DNA of 64,000 bases from Byssothecium circinans (Eukaryota; Ascomycota; Dothideomycetes; Pleosporales; Massarinaceae): the NCBI GenBank assembly GCA_010015675.1, contig ML976989.1, positions 1 to 64,000 on the forward strand, given 5' to 3'. The notes below the pieces were generated by a model. It did not search any database. It was not told the origin of the DNA and saw only the letters and a list, made by a program, of their open reading frames with translations. The stretch's first letter is position 1. Each line of letters opens with the position of its first letter. A program made the position numbers and the translations under genes. Below, piece by piece: positions 1 to 10,122 of the stretch.

Positions 1-2221
1 TATTTTCTGTGGTTGGTGGTTTCCACTTTTTCGGATGGTCCGGATACTTATGTCCTAGTACTGTAGGTGATGTGCGAGGTACGTTTTGACTTGTGGTGCT
101 TCGGGATTTGCTCGAAACCACTGAATCTGATTCGTTGATTTGTTCCGAGACTGTTGAAGATGATGTGTGAGGCACGTTTCGGCCTGTGGTACTTCGCGAT
201 TTGCTCGCAGATGACCCCACTTTACTTGCTGCGCGAGGTCGATTTTCATCCAGCAACTGTTCAACCTGTCGAGCCATGGTGGGCTCTTCTTCTTGTGGTG
301 TAGCTTCACGTTTTGACTTTGAGCCTGTACGGCTTCCATTATCTGCGTTGACTGCTGCTATGGTATCCTTGGGGACAGGAGCGGCATTTATTTTTGCCAA
401 ATTCGCCTCGCTCAGTTGAGATGTCCGAGAAACAACACTAGCTTTAGGCTTCGGTTTCGGGGCGGTGCGACTGTTACTCGATATACTGCCCTGATACCCG
501 GGTTTCTTCTTCGTGTCTTCCGACTCTTGCTCCTTAAATTGCGTCGACATTTCATCGTTGATTTGTGCTCTCAAGTTCCTGATGATACTGCGCCTTACGT
601 CAAGCGAGTGCCGTAATGAGGATCCAATCTCTGATGCAGAGTCGCACGGAAATGTTTCGGGTTCATCTTCCTCCCCCCACTCAGAGCCTTCATTGTTGGC
701 CATAAAATAAGAGTGATACTGGTGCCGCTGGCTCTCATATGGTCTATTTGATGTCATCTCCCTCGCTCCCCTTCCATCCTTTGCCTTTGATTGTTCCATA
801 TCTTTCTTCTTGCCCTTGCTAGAGTTTTTCCCGTTACTCTTGCGGATTGCGATACGCCCTTTGTTATCACGAACAACATCCCGAACCTCACTGCCTTAAT
901 TAGCAACTACCGTCTTAGTATAGCCGGGTGGGAAAATCTTACATTGTGATAGGCATTGTGATATTATTCACCTGGGTGATGAAATTTAGAAGTACGTTTC
1001 CACTTCTCAAAAGTGCTCGGTATTGGACTGAGAGTCGGATAGAAAGTGTTGATAATGGTGAGAGTCGCAGACCCCGATGATTGTATGATTAGTAGTTCAG
1101 GTTCGAAAGTTGTCTTCTGAGGAACTCTCACAGTACGCAGAGAAGGGCTTTTATATTATGTACCAGCTTCTTAGTTTCATATGAAGCGGACAGAATGTGA
1201 CTTTTCTCCTGTGATGCGCACAGTCAAGAAAACCCGAGCAGTCAATCTATCGGAAAGGGTGGCGCTTTTGTGGTGACGATATGACAATACCTTTGATGGA
1301 ATTCCATGTTCGTCCCAGTAGCTTAGTTTGCTATGCATTTGCATCAAGGTGCCAGAGTAATTGTTTGATACGTGAATGGCAAGTCTTTCTAGTCTTGAAC
1401 TCATACACCAACAGGCCAAAAGAACATCATAACGGTATCTAGAGTCTAGTACACTACCGTCGTAGTATTCACAGCCTTTGCATTGCGAAGGAAAATGTTG
1501 GGAAATTGATTCAATACCGATGGGTGCGGAAAATAATAACGGCGATTGCGGAATTCATACTCTAGGGTATTCGCTATGGTTAGCAGTCACTCATTTTGCC
1601 ACCAAACTTTATTCAATTTATCATATTGCTTTGCCCTACACAAGTACTACGCATATAATATTTCTGCTATCTCTCAACGACCGGATCTGCTACGTTACGT
1701 ACGCTGCCTCGTCACTGGTTTCGAGTTCGGAGCCTCCGCATTGTTCGCACGCCAGGCCTGCGGGTCTTCTGTATCAACTCCATTTCTTGTGCGGTTATTC
1801 TGGGCTCTCAATGATGGCCGAACTGTGCGGCTTGCACTCCCGCTGTTTTGATTGAATCCACCAGGCTGCTGTGGAGGCTGGCCGCTAATCCTATTTGATC
1901 CGGGAGCTACAAACGCACTCGCCCCTTGCTTTTGCTGTCGCTTCGCAAATTTTTTGCCGTTCCTGCCACGTATCCAAGGAGAGTCTTCGTCGACTCTGAG
2001 GTTGTGCCGGTTGGCGAGGATAGAAAATTCGACGCTGGAGCTTGTTAGTTACGAAGCGCGACTGCGCTTCGGAATATCAAATACCACATGTGTAGCTGCT
2101 AGATGCTTTTTCTATTGTTCAAGTCTAAGTTGAGGTTCGGGAGGTAGATAACAAGGTATGTTATGGGCCTTTTATGTGGTGCTTGCGACCATGCAAAGTC
2201 ACTGCCGCACCAGGAGTCCAT
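1..2221 (-). CDS. Edge-truncated multi-exon gene of unknown function
   Basis: I do not recognise the family. On the minus strand the frame is open without a stop from 894 to the left window edge. It joins, across a phase-consistent GT-AG intron at 895-971, an open stretch beginning at about 1155. The translation is hydrophilic and Lys/Ser/Arg-rich, with runs such as GKNSSKGKKKD, and has an internal repeat in which SKSRSTTGRNVP recurs as SKSRSTTSQNVP (DNA copies near 63-115 and 155-209). Further upstream, 1703-2034 is a good coding segment between a CTAAC-preceded acceptor and a GTACGT donor (intron 1574-1702). An open frame also covers 1177-1540. A possible first ATG is at 2221 (MDSWCGSDFAW). 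I could not join every exon between 1100 and 1570, or the first exon, without a frame conflict. It may be decayed or have non-obvious splicing, and its 3' end lies outside the window. Confidence 0.4.
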
Positions 2222-2642
2222 CACTGCGCAGGTTTGAATATGATTTTGTATGAACACTGAGGAATGCGACACGCTTTTAACGCGTGTATAGGAAACTAAC
2301 TCTGGAAGTAATTACTCAAAAATTCACATATTAAAAGCGCTCATGTGCGTTGCGCAATTTGTAAAACGATGCACCCTTGATCTCCTCTTCCCTTTTTTTT
2401 AAGGACACGACTCATGGTACACATTCATAATAGCCATACTCATTCAGCTTGAAAGTTAGCGACGCTAAATAGATGGGTACCTATCAGATAATCGACGAGT
2501 ATTTTCTCAGGTGAGCGAATTTCAAGATCGTCACACATAAGAAAAATATGAGGAAAAGGTTCTGCAATTTCATCTATCATATTACGTCATAGTGCTTCCA
2601 TTCTTCCCGCTGTATATTACTTTCATAGTAGAAGTTATGCAT
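2222..2642. other. Intergenic gap between edge gene and amino-acid transporter
   Basis: AT-rich, without a convincing reading frame on either strand. It holds the presumed upstream region of the left-edge gene and the 3' flank of the transporter. I see no repeat or RNA gene in it. Confidence 0.4.
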
Positions 2643-4679
2643 TCAACCAGCAGGATTCTTGCAGGTAAACGCCGTGACTTTCGAAGTCTTGAACTGCTCC
2701 TTCATACTAGTAGAAGAAGCCCAAATTCCCAGGCCAGCGGTGGCCAGAGCAGCCAAGCCATAGAGAAGATCAAATGTATTCCATAGCGGCTTTTTCATGT
2801 AACCTCGGACCCAGCGCTTCACTCCGGCATCAGCACGCTGGGTCTGGCCAGTGGCGGGATCAAAAATCTCTTCCGATAGAATGGCGTCTTTTTGAACATT
2901 GTATGCCACTTTTAGAAGTGGCGGAAAAGTCTGAAGCGCATATTTAGCTGTGGTTGAAGTGAGAAGGATAAGTGGGTTGACGCACGTAGCTGAACTGCAA
3001 TATGCACAAAGCGCCAACAAAGGCCGTCATGTTCGCGATCTGTGGAACTGCTGCGGCGAGGACGAAAGCGAGGGACCAGTAGATAGGCACTAAAACCACA
3101 TGATTAATATCTTCAATTCACAAGAAAGCTCACAATGCTTACCAAGCACGATCCAGACGATCTTCCCTTTTTTACTTTCCAGTGGCGGGAACCCAAACAT
3201 ATCGCGCATGACAGACGCGTAAATGACTTTGACACCGATGTTTCCGTACAATATTCCGGCTATTAGAATTGAAATAAGAGACAAGGCGTTGCCAACAGTC
3301 TGCCATGTGTATGCATTGAAGGGAATGCCTTGGTAAGCGACTGGATAAGTGAATTGGCCCTGGGCGCTATAGACGACCATACCCATAACGAGGTAGCAGC
3401 AGTATATGAAAACCTGAGCGCAAATGAGTGCCTTCCAAAAGTCCATACTTTGTGGAAGAAGTGTCAGCGACAGGTCACCTTCAAGTGAGATACGGAACAC
3501 TCACGGACGTCTCATTTCAGCCATGAACTCATTAAAGAGAGTAGCACCGCCATATGCAAACACGCAGTTCATCAGCGCGTTGATATAGTTGCGGAGTTCC
3601 AGCCCTTCAGGCCAGTCGGCAGAGGTAACGATAGGCCCGGGCTTGACATTGTTCGCAATCTCAGCGGCCTCGTAGTTTGGTGGGTATTTGTTGGTAACGA
3701 CCATGGTCATGACTATGACGAACACATTGAGCCATATGGCAAAGTTTGAAAGCCATGAGAGGCGTTGAAGGGTACGGATTTGGCCGAAGACGCAGCATAC
3801 TATCGCAAGAATAGCTTGCGCAAGCACGACTGGTGACATCGTCAGTATACAGATCAAAACTGGAAACGGGATCGGAAACCACTCACAGCAAAGAAAACCG
3901 GTGCCATTAATGCCAGTTGCTATCTGTGCCAGGCTTTGGCCACTGGTCACAATGATGAGAGCAACGTTCATAAAAAATTGGAAGCTCTGCAATATACTTG
4001 CGAGATAGCGCGCCCAAGTACCAAAGACGCGGAAAGCGAGATCTCCATAGTTCCGCACCGGGTAGCGAGTCGAATCCAGTCCGATAAATATTTGCCAAAG
4101 CTGAATACCGGAGTAACCAGCTAAGCCACCAAAGACTGTGTAGAGTGCGAAGCCAGGGCCATAGCCCATCTGACTAGTGGCCCTACAAGGAAGTACAAAG
4201 TCAGTGCACGTCTCATGTGCGGTTTATGAGTTGATTTTCTCACCATGGAACATTATACGGGCCGAGAATATCGGTCGTGATGAGATAAAAAATCGAGCCT
4301 GCGATTGAGTGAGCTTTATTTACGATCCGGAGTTGACGTTCATACCCCACGTCGCAGTGCGTACTGCTCCCCGAGCATCGGACCATTCGCTCTCAGTAAC
4401 ATCATAGCCACTTTGATCAACAGTAAGAGCGTTCGAATTTTCGTTGGACTTATCGTCGTTGCCGTTCACTGTTGGTTCATGCCCTCGGTCGTTGGAACTC
4501 TTGTTTCTGTCCAGGAATGGGAATAAGGCAGAGAGTCCCTTGCCTTCCGTAGGTAACGTCTTCTCAAGCGCTCGAGATTGTTTTGCCCAGTAATGATAGT
4601 TTTCAAACTCGATGCTGGGATCATTGAAACGATCCGCGACACCACTAGCTAGGGCGCCGGAGTCATCGGTCATTGCCAT
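2643..4679 (-). CDS. AAAP-family amino-acid transporter (MTR-like)
   Basis: Predicted integral membrane amino-acid permease of the AAAP (Aa_trans, PF01490) family, close to the fungal neutral amino-acid (mtr/N-system) group. It has six exons with introns at 4299-4345, 4183-4243, 3448-3504, 3090-3142 and 2931-2985, all GT-AG, joining to a 587-residue protein. A hydrophilic N-terminus of about 110 residues precedes the first membrane segment. Conserved stretches include FYLLITTDILGP-like FYLITTDILGPYNVPW, LDSTRYPVRNYGDLAFRVFG, QIRTLQRLSWL, FMAEMRRPMDFWK and LYGNIGVKVIY. The conserved C-terminal block FDPATGQTQRADAGVKRWVRG ends shortly before a CKNPAG terminus. Length is usual for the family. 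The start at 4679 gives MAMTDDSGALASG. Plasma membrane location and proton-coupled uptake are family inference. Confidence 0.9.
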
Positions 4680-5913
4680 TGGAATGCCTATGGTATCTTG
4701 AACAACGCTTTTCTGTAAGCATTGAGTCGAGATGATTTTGGGAACTCTCTATCGCACTGAGGAGCAGCGTCGAAACTACTTAATGGATGCGGGACCGTGA
4801 ACGGTGAAGCGAATCCTAATTCCGGTCAGCATTTGCACAACGTCTTTTATCCTAGTGGCTCGTAGTCTGGTAGTCTTATTTTCGTGCATGGGATGGACTG
4901 TCTTGGGCCAATCACTAGATACAATCTGTTGATTGCGGTGCAGGTTGATCGCTGCAACATTAGCCGTCTACAAGGTAGCCATGGCTATCTGCGTCCACGG
5001 GTGGTTATCAACATTGGAGTTAAACTACACCAAAGAGGCAGGTGTCTCGACATTCTTAAAAGCTTACTTCGCCCGTAAGCAATCTATGTGCGCTGTAGAC
5101 GCGTTCCGAAAATTTCTTTAGTTCTCGCTGATGTTGCTCGATATCTTGTTCGTCGTCAATGATCGTTAAGGATTTCCGAATATTGTTTCATTTAACTAAT
5201 CTCATGAATGATAGGGGCGGCTAGCTTTGTCCACTTTCGCCGGTCCTTAGACTAAGCTTTCAACTTAGCCGCCTATTTCGAACAAGCTTTCGTGCCGTTG
5301 CAACGTTTTGGTATGCATAAGCTATGAGAAACTCCTAGCACGTGACTATATAGTGACATGTTGACCAGGTGTAGTGGAACTAATGCTGAGAAATAACATT
5401 TCAAACAGGGACAACACGTTCTGCTAAAAAAAAGAATTTCATACAAATATACTCTCACGCTCCTTCTTTGATAGCGAAAAATATGCTGTCCTGCCTCATG
5501 CCTGTGGTTGTGTTGTTGCCTTCATGGAGTTACATGACCCCGCCTTTCCATGTCCACAACTTCGCTTATCATGCATGACGCCCTGTTCGATGGGCAAGAC
5601 AATCAAACCATTCCAATACGTCACCAACTGATTATTGACCTTCTTAGTGTGATGAGATGGATATCGAGCAATTCTTCCAGCAAAAGCCCATATGTCGAGG
5701 AAATACTTAGCAAAGAAACAGAGGCTTCATCCACAGTATTGTGTTGTAAGACGTAGCCTACCATAAGGTTAGCCTCGTATATGCAGCTAACAGCTTCCCA
5801 TCAGCTGCTACATCGTCAGGCTGAACGAAGGCCGGGTCGCGAACAAAAAACGAAAAATGTCTTCGTAGAATCTATTTAGCAACAAGTCTCCCCATCTTGC
5901 TCCCTTCCTAACC
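4680..5913. other. Intergenic region, no supported gene
   Basis: This is the shared upstream region of the minus-strand transporter and the plus-strand DUF6594 gene. Small open frames occur (for example 5550-5756), but they have no homology that I recognise and no splice-supported extension. I see no repeat or structural RNA. Confidence 0.4.
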
Positions 5914-6991
5914 ATGGAGCCTTTGCACGATGAAGAAGCGACCTTAGGGATGAGCCCCGTCGAACTTGGTAAGAGTGTAAACTATGCGAATGCGAAATGG
6001 CACCAATGAGAGATAGAACAAATTCCGACGCCCACTGGACAGAACCAACATGCACCAGAACCCTACGAACCTGCACCGGAGTTCTACGAGAATATTCCCG
6101 GACTTCCTGCAATATCTCCAGGTATCAGTCCCGTGTCAATCTTCAGCACCCGCAGTTTCCATCTGACTGATTGACAGAGTTTTACGATCTCTTCCAAGAA
6201 GACCCCAATGGTCTTGGGGCTCACCTTGTAGATTCTTACAGAAACGATGTATTTACGATACGTCGCACTCCGAAGGGAAGCAAAGACATGAAACCGCATT
6301 TGACCGCCAACTTGGCAGCGCTGAATCGAATGAAGAGGCATAAGCTACGGAATGAGCTTACACGCCGGATTTTATATATGCGGTATTTCAAGAGGGAGCC
6401 GCAGGGCTGGGAGGAGCTGCTGGATCAGTACAGTGAGCGCACAGCGCACCTCTGCACGAAGGTGAACACCAAGCTAATATGCTTATATAGTAAAAGCAGT
6501 GAAGGATGATGAATTCATTCAAAGTTGTGTAGAACGCAAACTCGACGATCTGTTCTTGATCAGGACGGAAAGAATGGAAGGCGCAGTAATATTGCGGTCT
6601 TGGTTAAACACCGTTCCAGCAGAAAACCGCGAAGCGGACGGACTTCAGAATATTGATTCAGAGACATTTGCTCGCCCATTAGACAGACTGTCTCGTCCTA
6701 TTGGTGGGCGGCGGGAGAAAACTCAGATGCAGAAAAGGGTGGAAAAGGAAGGACTTCATTACTCGATTGAGCTTCTCAATGGCGGGTGCATCATTTTTGA
6801 TCGCTCCAATGTGGATTATGGTTTTGCGTAACACTAAGTGGACGGCACTTGTTGCGACGACTGTTTTCATCATTACGTGGGGAATCGGTACTGCGTGGAA
6901 GTTGGAGAGTTCTAACTATGTTCTGTCTACCACTGCGGCATACGCAGCCGTTTTGGTAGTGTTCGTTGGTACAAGTATAGGGCCGTCATAG
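5914..6991 (+). pseudogene. DUF6594 domain membrane protein, frameshifted
   Basis: Fungal DUF6594-type protein: a soluble helical region followed by C-terminal membrane helices. A plausible start is ATG 5914 (MEPLHDEEATLGMSPVEL). Phase-consistent introns are 5969-6010, 6122-6177 and 6462-6504 (42-56 nt). The body reads EFYDLFQEDPNGLGAHLVDS, then LAALNRMKRHKLRNEL and DDEFIQSCVERKLDDL. The C-terminus has the family-typical membrane segments (SFLIAPMWIMVLRNTKWTAL and AAYAAVLVVFVGTS). To reach them the frame must shift by one base near 6784-6786, inside a GGG run: the upstream frame ends at a stop at 6831, and the membrane helices are in the next frame up to the stop at 6991. No intron of reasonable size can bridge this. 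It is either a real one-base insertion (decayed gene) or a sequence error. DUF6594 genes are common in accessory fungal DNA; their function is unknown. Confidence 0.6.
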
Positions 6992-7454
6992 GAGTCTCGG
7001 AAATACCTCAATTAGCTGCAAAACTGCTAATCTTATTAGCTTCAACCCCATATTTTCATTGTCACTGTCTGTTGTTGAGCGTCGAATAAGGTACAGGAAA
7101 TGCTGATACCACTGTTAGCCCGCTGCTCTAGACGAACTCACCACTTATGACAGCGTAGACTACAGAATGTACTACTAAATTGTCAGTTTATTGGTTCGAA
7201 GGATATCCTTTCCAACTTGTTGCCTGTTTAGTAAATACGGCTCGCTATCTTGCCGACCAATGAACCTCAGACACATGGTGAATAACGTGGCTGAGGACTT
7301 GAGGTGTGCCTCGTCAGCCTCCCGGTCAAGGGATTCCAGCTACCCTCCGGAATTGAAGTTAAAATGCTCCAAGGTCACAGTCTATAGCTTTAATGATACT
7401 TGGTTGCGGGCGTCCAACACAATCCCGCATTAAGCAAAAGTACTGCTGCCGAAC
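6992..7454. other. Intergenic region, nothing recognised
   Basis: No open frame with recognisable content and no repeat. It presumably carries the 3' end of the DUF6594 locus and the promoter of the following gene. Confidence 0.35.
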
Positions 7455-8093
7455 ATGGCCTCCGCCTCTGACGAACCACTAAATGCCACTCTACCGCCAC
7501 TCCGTCGAACCCGTACGTCCACGCTGAGCATATCCATGCTGAGCCTAGAAATCTTCTTCGATTTCGAAAGGAATGAGATTATGATACGCTTTGAAACAAA
7601 AGAACACGCCAAATCCTACCAAGCAAAGAATCCAGAAGGCCGAATACTCTCTGATGTTCCTTGCGAAGTCTGGATACCGAAAGATCCAAGGATCAAGGCT
7701 CTGTACAACGGCTCGTCAGGCATGGTGTTCATTTTTCATAACAGCATGGACCGCGCGATCTGGCGCAATCGCGTTCTACTTGCCCGCGATTGGGCTTCTC
7801 CGGACGGAATATGTGGTGTTGAATTCCGGACCTTATGGACGCATAGAGAGTTCAGCGAGTCGTTGAACATGACTGAAACGCCAGACGATCGAAATCAACG
7901 GCCACGCCAAAGAGCGTATGATTCCTCGCCTGCTCTATTTGATTTCACACCGAGTGCTCCAAGCGATCCCCAGGATGTCCCACAGGTCGCCAACGCTCCA
8001 AACATTGAAGAACGACCGCCTAGCACGCTTGCAATGGTGCCTCGCCCCTCGCATATTCGATATGAGCGAATGAGGCCTTTGCCAAGCCCCTGA
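7455..8093 (+). CDS. Hypothetical protein, 212 residues, single exon
   Basis: I do not recognise the family. The ATG at 7455 begins MASASDEPLNATLPPLRR. Residues 1-135 look globular and mixed, with blocks such as IFFDFERNEIMIRFETKEHA, PCEVWIPKDPRIKALY, VFIFHNSMDRAIWRNRV and WASPDGICGVEFRTLWTHRE. From residue 136 on it is proline-rich and polar and probably disordered (TPDDRNQRPRQRAYDSS to MRPLPSP). It has no signal peptide or membrane span. The intronless structure and a neighbourhood of a frameshifted gene and low-complexity DNA fit a lineage-specific gene. The coherent composition over the whole frame is the main evidence that it is coding. Confidence 0.55.
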   Translation: MASASDEPLNATLPPLRRTRTSTLSISMLSLEIFFDFERNEIMIRFETKEHAKSYQAKNPEGRILSDVPCEVWIPKDPRIKALYNGSSGMVFIFHNSMDRAIWRNRVLLARDWASPDGICGVEFRTLWTHREFSESLNMTETPDDRNQRPRQRAYDSSPALFDFTPSAPSDPQDVPQVANAPNIEERPPSTLAMVPRPSHIRYERMRPLPSP

Positions 8094-8737
8094 TACTACA
8101 TGAGATCCATGTCCACGGCGAATCATTTTGTCATGCTCTATACGTGTAAGAGAACACAATACCGGATTTGTGTTCTACTAAAGCTGATTTCAGTCCACAG
8201 GTTCAGAAATATATCGAATTCTTTACAATCTCTGATTCGTATGGTGCCTTCATTATAGTCTAGTTCAGATTCCTCTTACGTTACGATAAATAGGCCTTCC
8301 TTGTGCGGTTCGTAACCGCGACGACCCGCTCCCCTTTCCCCCGCCTCTTCTCGCGTGTTGATGTATAAAACTCAAGTAAGGATCTTAGGAATAAGTAAAA
8401 ATGAGAACTTTACTATTCTAATCCAGCCAAAGTCCGCCATGTAATACTAGATCCATTCATCCACCAGTGACTAAGCAACACGAATCAGAAGAGTCTATCA
8501 CTACAAAAGGCAAACAATTCAAGATACTCACATCGATACAATCCAGAACCGCGAAGAAAACAAACACCACCATGTCAATAGAACACTGATGAAACCGACC
8601 AAGACAAACTCACACGGTGTCTTCTCGCAATGTCTCGCCCCTCTCCTTCACAACCTTAAATAGCTATCGCAAGCCGCAGATATAGGAAATATAAACCAAA
8701 GCACCAACTATAACTGTTTCGGTACTCCAACAATATT
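8094..8737. other. Intergenic region, nothing recognised
   Basis: Moderately AT-rich sequence without a supported gene, repeat or RNA feature. Confidence 0.35.
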
Positions 8738-9460
8738 ATGTTCTCTCCTGAGCATAGCATACCGCATTTCGCATTCGAGTTGGAAGCCCCACCACCACCA
8801 CAATCTCTCCGCCCAACAGCCAACTCAACGACAGTGAAAAGACCCTCGCCACTACGCATGTCTCACTTCCACGATGCTAAGCTCACAGGATCGCCAACAT
8901 GGTACCACTTCCCGCCATCTCCCCCAGCCACACCACCGAAAAATCGCCATCAGTCTCGTTGGAGCTACCAGCACCATCACCACCACAGTCCCCTCCACTT
9001 CACCCAGCACCCCTCTCCCTGGTCATCCCCTCCCCTTCCTCCCAACACCCCCTATAATCCCCATCCCCAACGTCCAAATCCCCAACCTCGCAACCCCTCC
9101 CCCGCTCCTCCCGCCCCTAAAAACCCTCCCCCCCAAAAGAACCTCCACCTCACAATCACACCGGGCCGCGCGCCTCAACACCCTACACCCCACCTCCCTC
9201 CCGCACCTCCCCACCTCCCCACTATCCTCCCCACCCTCGCAAACATCCACACTCAAGCGCACCTCCTCGACAAGAAAATCACCCGGGCAAGACTCCACGG
9301 CACACTCTCCCCCTACCCCACGCCGTTTCCCCTTACCCAAGTCCTCGAGCTCGAAAACGGTGTTAACGTAGCCCAATCCGCCGCGCTGCTGTGTCCGCGT
9401 CCCGTGAAAACCTGGTTTGTAGAGAGCGAGGGGTTGATGCGGGGGATGGAACCGCATTAG
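8738..9460 (+). CDS. Proline/histidine-rich hypothetical ORF ending at a doubtful stop
   Basis: The 240-codon open frame starts MFSPEHSIPHFAFELEAPPP. Its middle (about residues 55-150) is dominated by Pro, His, Ser and Thr from a pyrimidine-rich tract at about 8990-9270. The C-terminal part is more protein-like (ILPTLANIHTQAHLLDKKIT, FPLTQVLELENGVNVAQSAA, RPVKTWFVESEGLMRG). It stops at TAG 9458-9460, but the same frame runs on for about 60 codons to a stop near 9644 with similarly credible composition (VRLSAFEDARFVGGLVESSG). The present stop may therefore be a nonsense mutation in a longer gene. Two other frames are also open here because of the strand bias (plus 8874-9371 and minus 9023-9685). 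No family is recognised. Confidence 0.35.
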   Translation: MFSPEHSIPHFAFELEAPPPPQSLRPTANSTTVKRPSPLRMSHFHDAKLTGSPTWYHFPPSPPATPPKNRHQSRWSYQHHHHHSPLHFTQHPSPWSSPPLPPNTPYNPHPQRPNPQPRNPSPAPPAPKNPPPQKNLHLTITPGRAPQHPTPHLPPAPPHLPTILPTLANIHTQAHLLDKKITRARLHGTLSPYPTPFPLTQVLELENGVNVAQSAALLCPRPVKTWFVESEGLMRGMEPH

Positions 9461-10122
9461 AGGGCGGATAGGGTGCGGTTGAGCGCGTTTGAGGATGCGA
9501 GGTTTGTGGGCGGGTTGGTGGAGAGTAGTGGTGCTGTTGGTGCGTATGAGCGGGCGAGGGGGTTGAGGAATGTGGCGAGGGGGGTGGGTTTGGGAGGATG
9601 GGGAGGGATAGGGGGGGGTCGTGAGTGGGGGGATAGGGGGTAGGTTTGTGGAGTAGTAAGTAGGAGGACAGGGGGAGTTCATCAAGAATTTACTAACTGG
9701 CCTTTAAAGAATATGGAACGTAATTGATGCAAATTTAGAACTTGAAAGGCGTTTCAACTGGCTGCTAGACAGCTTGTTTATGATGTGGCAAGCTTATCTA
9801 GTCAATGTATTGTTGGGTTCCTGCTCTGGGAAGTCGACAGTGCGGGTTGAACGATGCCTTTGATATGGAGAGAATGGTAATATGAAGAGAAGAAGCGAAT
9901 GAATCTATTTGGTTACAGTAGGAGTTCGTTACCTTGGCAAGCTAACTCCTATAAGCCTCAGGCCTGATTTCAGGCGGCAGAAACATCAGCATGCAGGATG
10001 GCGTTGTTCGGAAGAGCAGCACTAGGGAGTTGCGTAGAAGGAATGCAACCTAGGGTATCTAATGTTGAAAATGTCACCGCGGAACGCCGTAAAACACCAT
10101 GAAAGGTCATCCCAGCAAGTCT
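9461..10122. other. Intergenic region with purine/GT-rich tract
   Basis: About 9460-9665 is strongly G-rich on the plus strand and may be the tail of the preceding gene beyond an in-frame stop. About 9690-10122 is the 3' flank of the SWI5-like gene. No other feature is seen. Confidence 0.35.

Noticed and set aside
9023..9685. 220-codon minus-strand open frame
   Set aside because: It is explained by the purine/pyrimidine strand bias; composition is Pro/Thr/His then Gly/Arg/Val, with no protein-like blocks.
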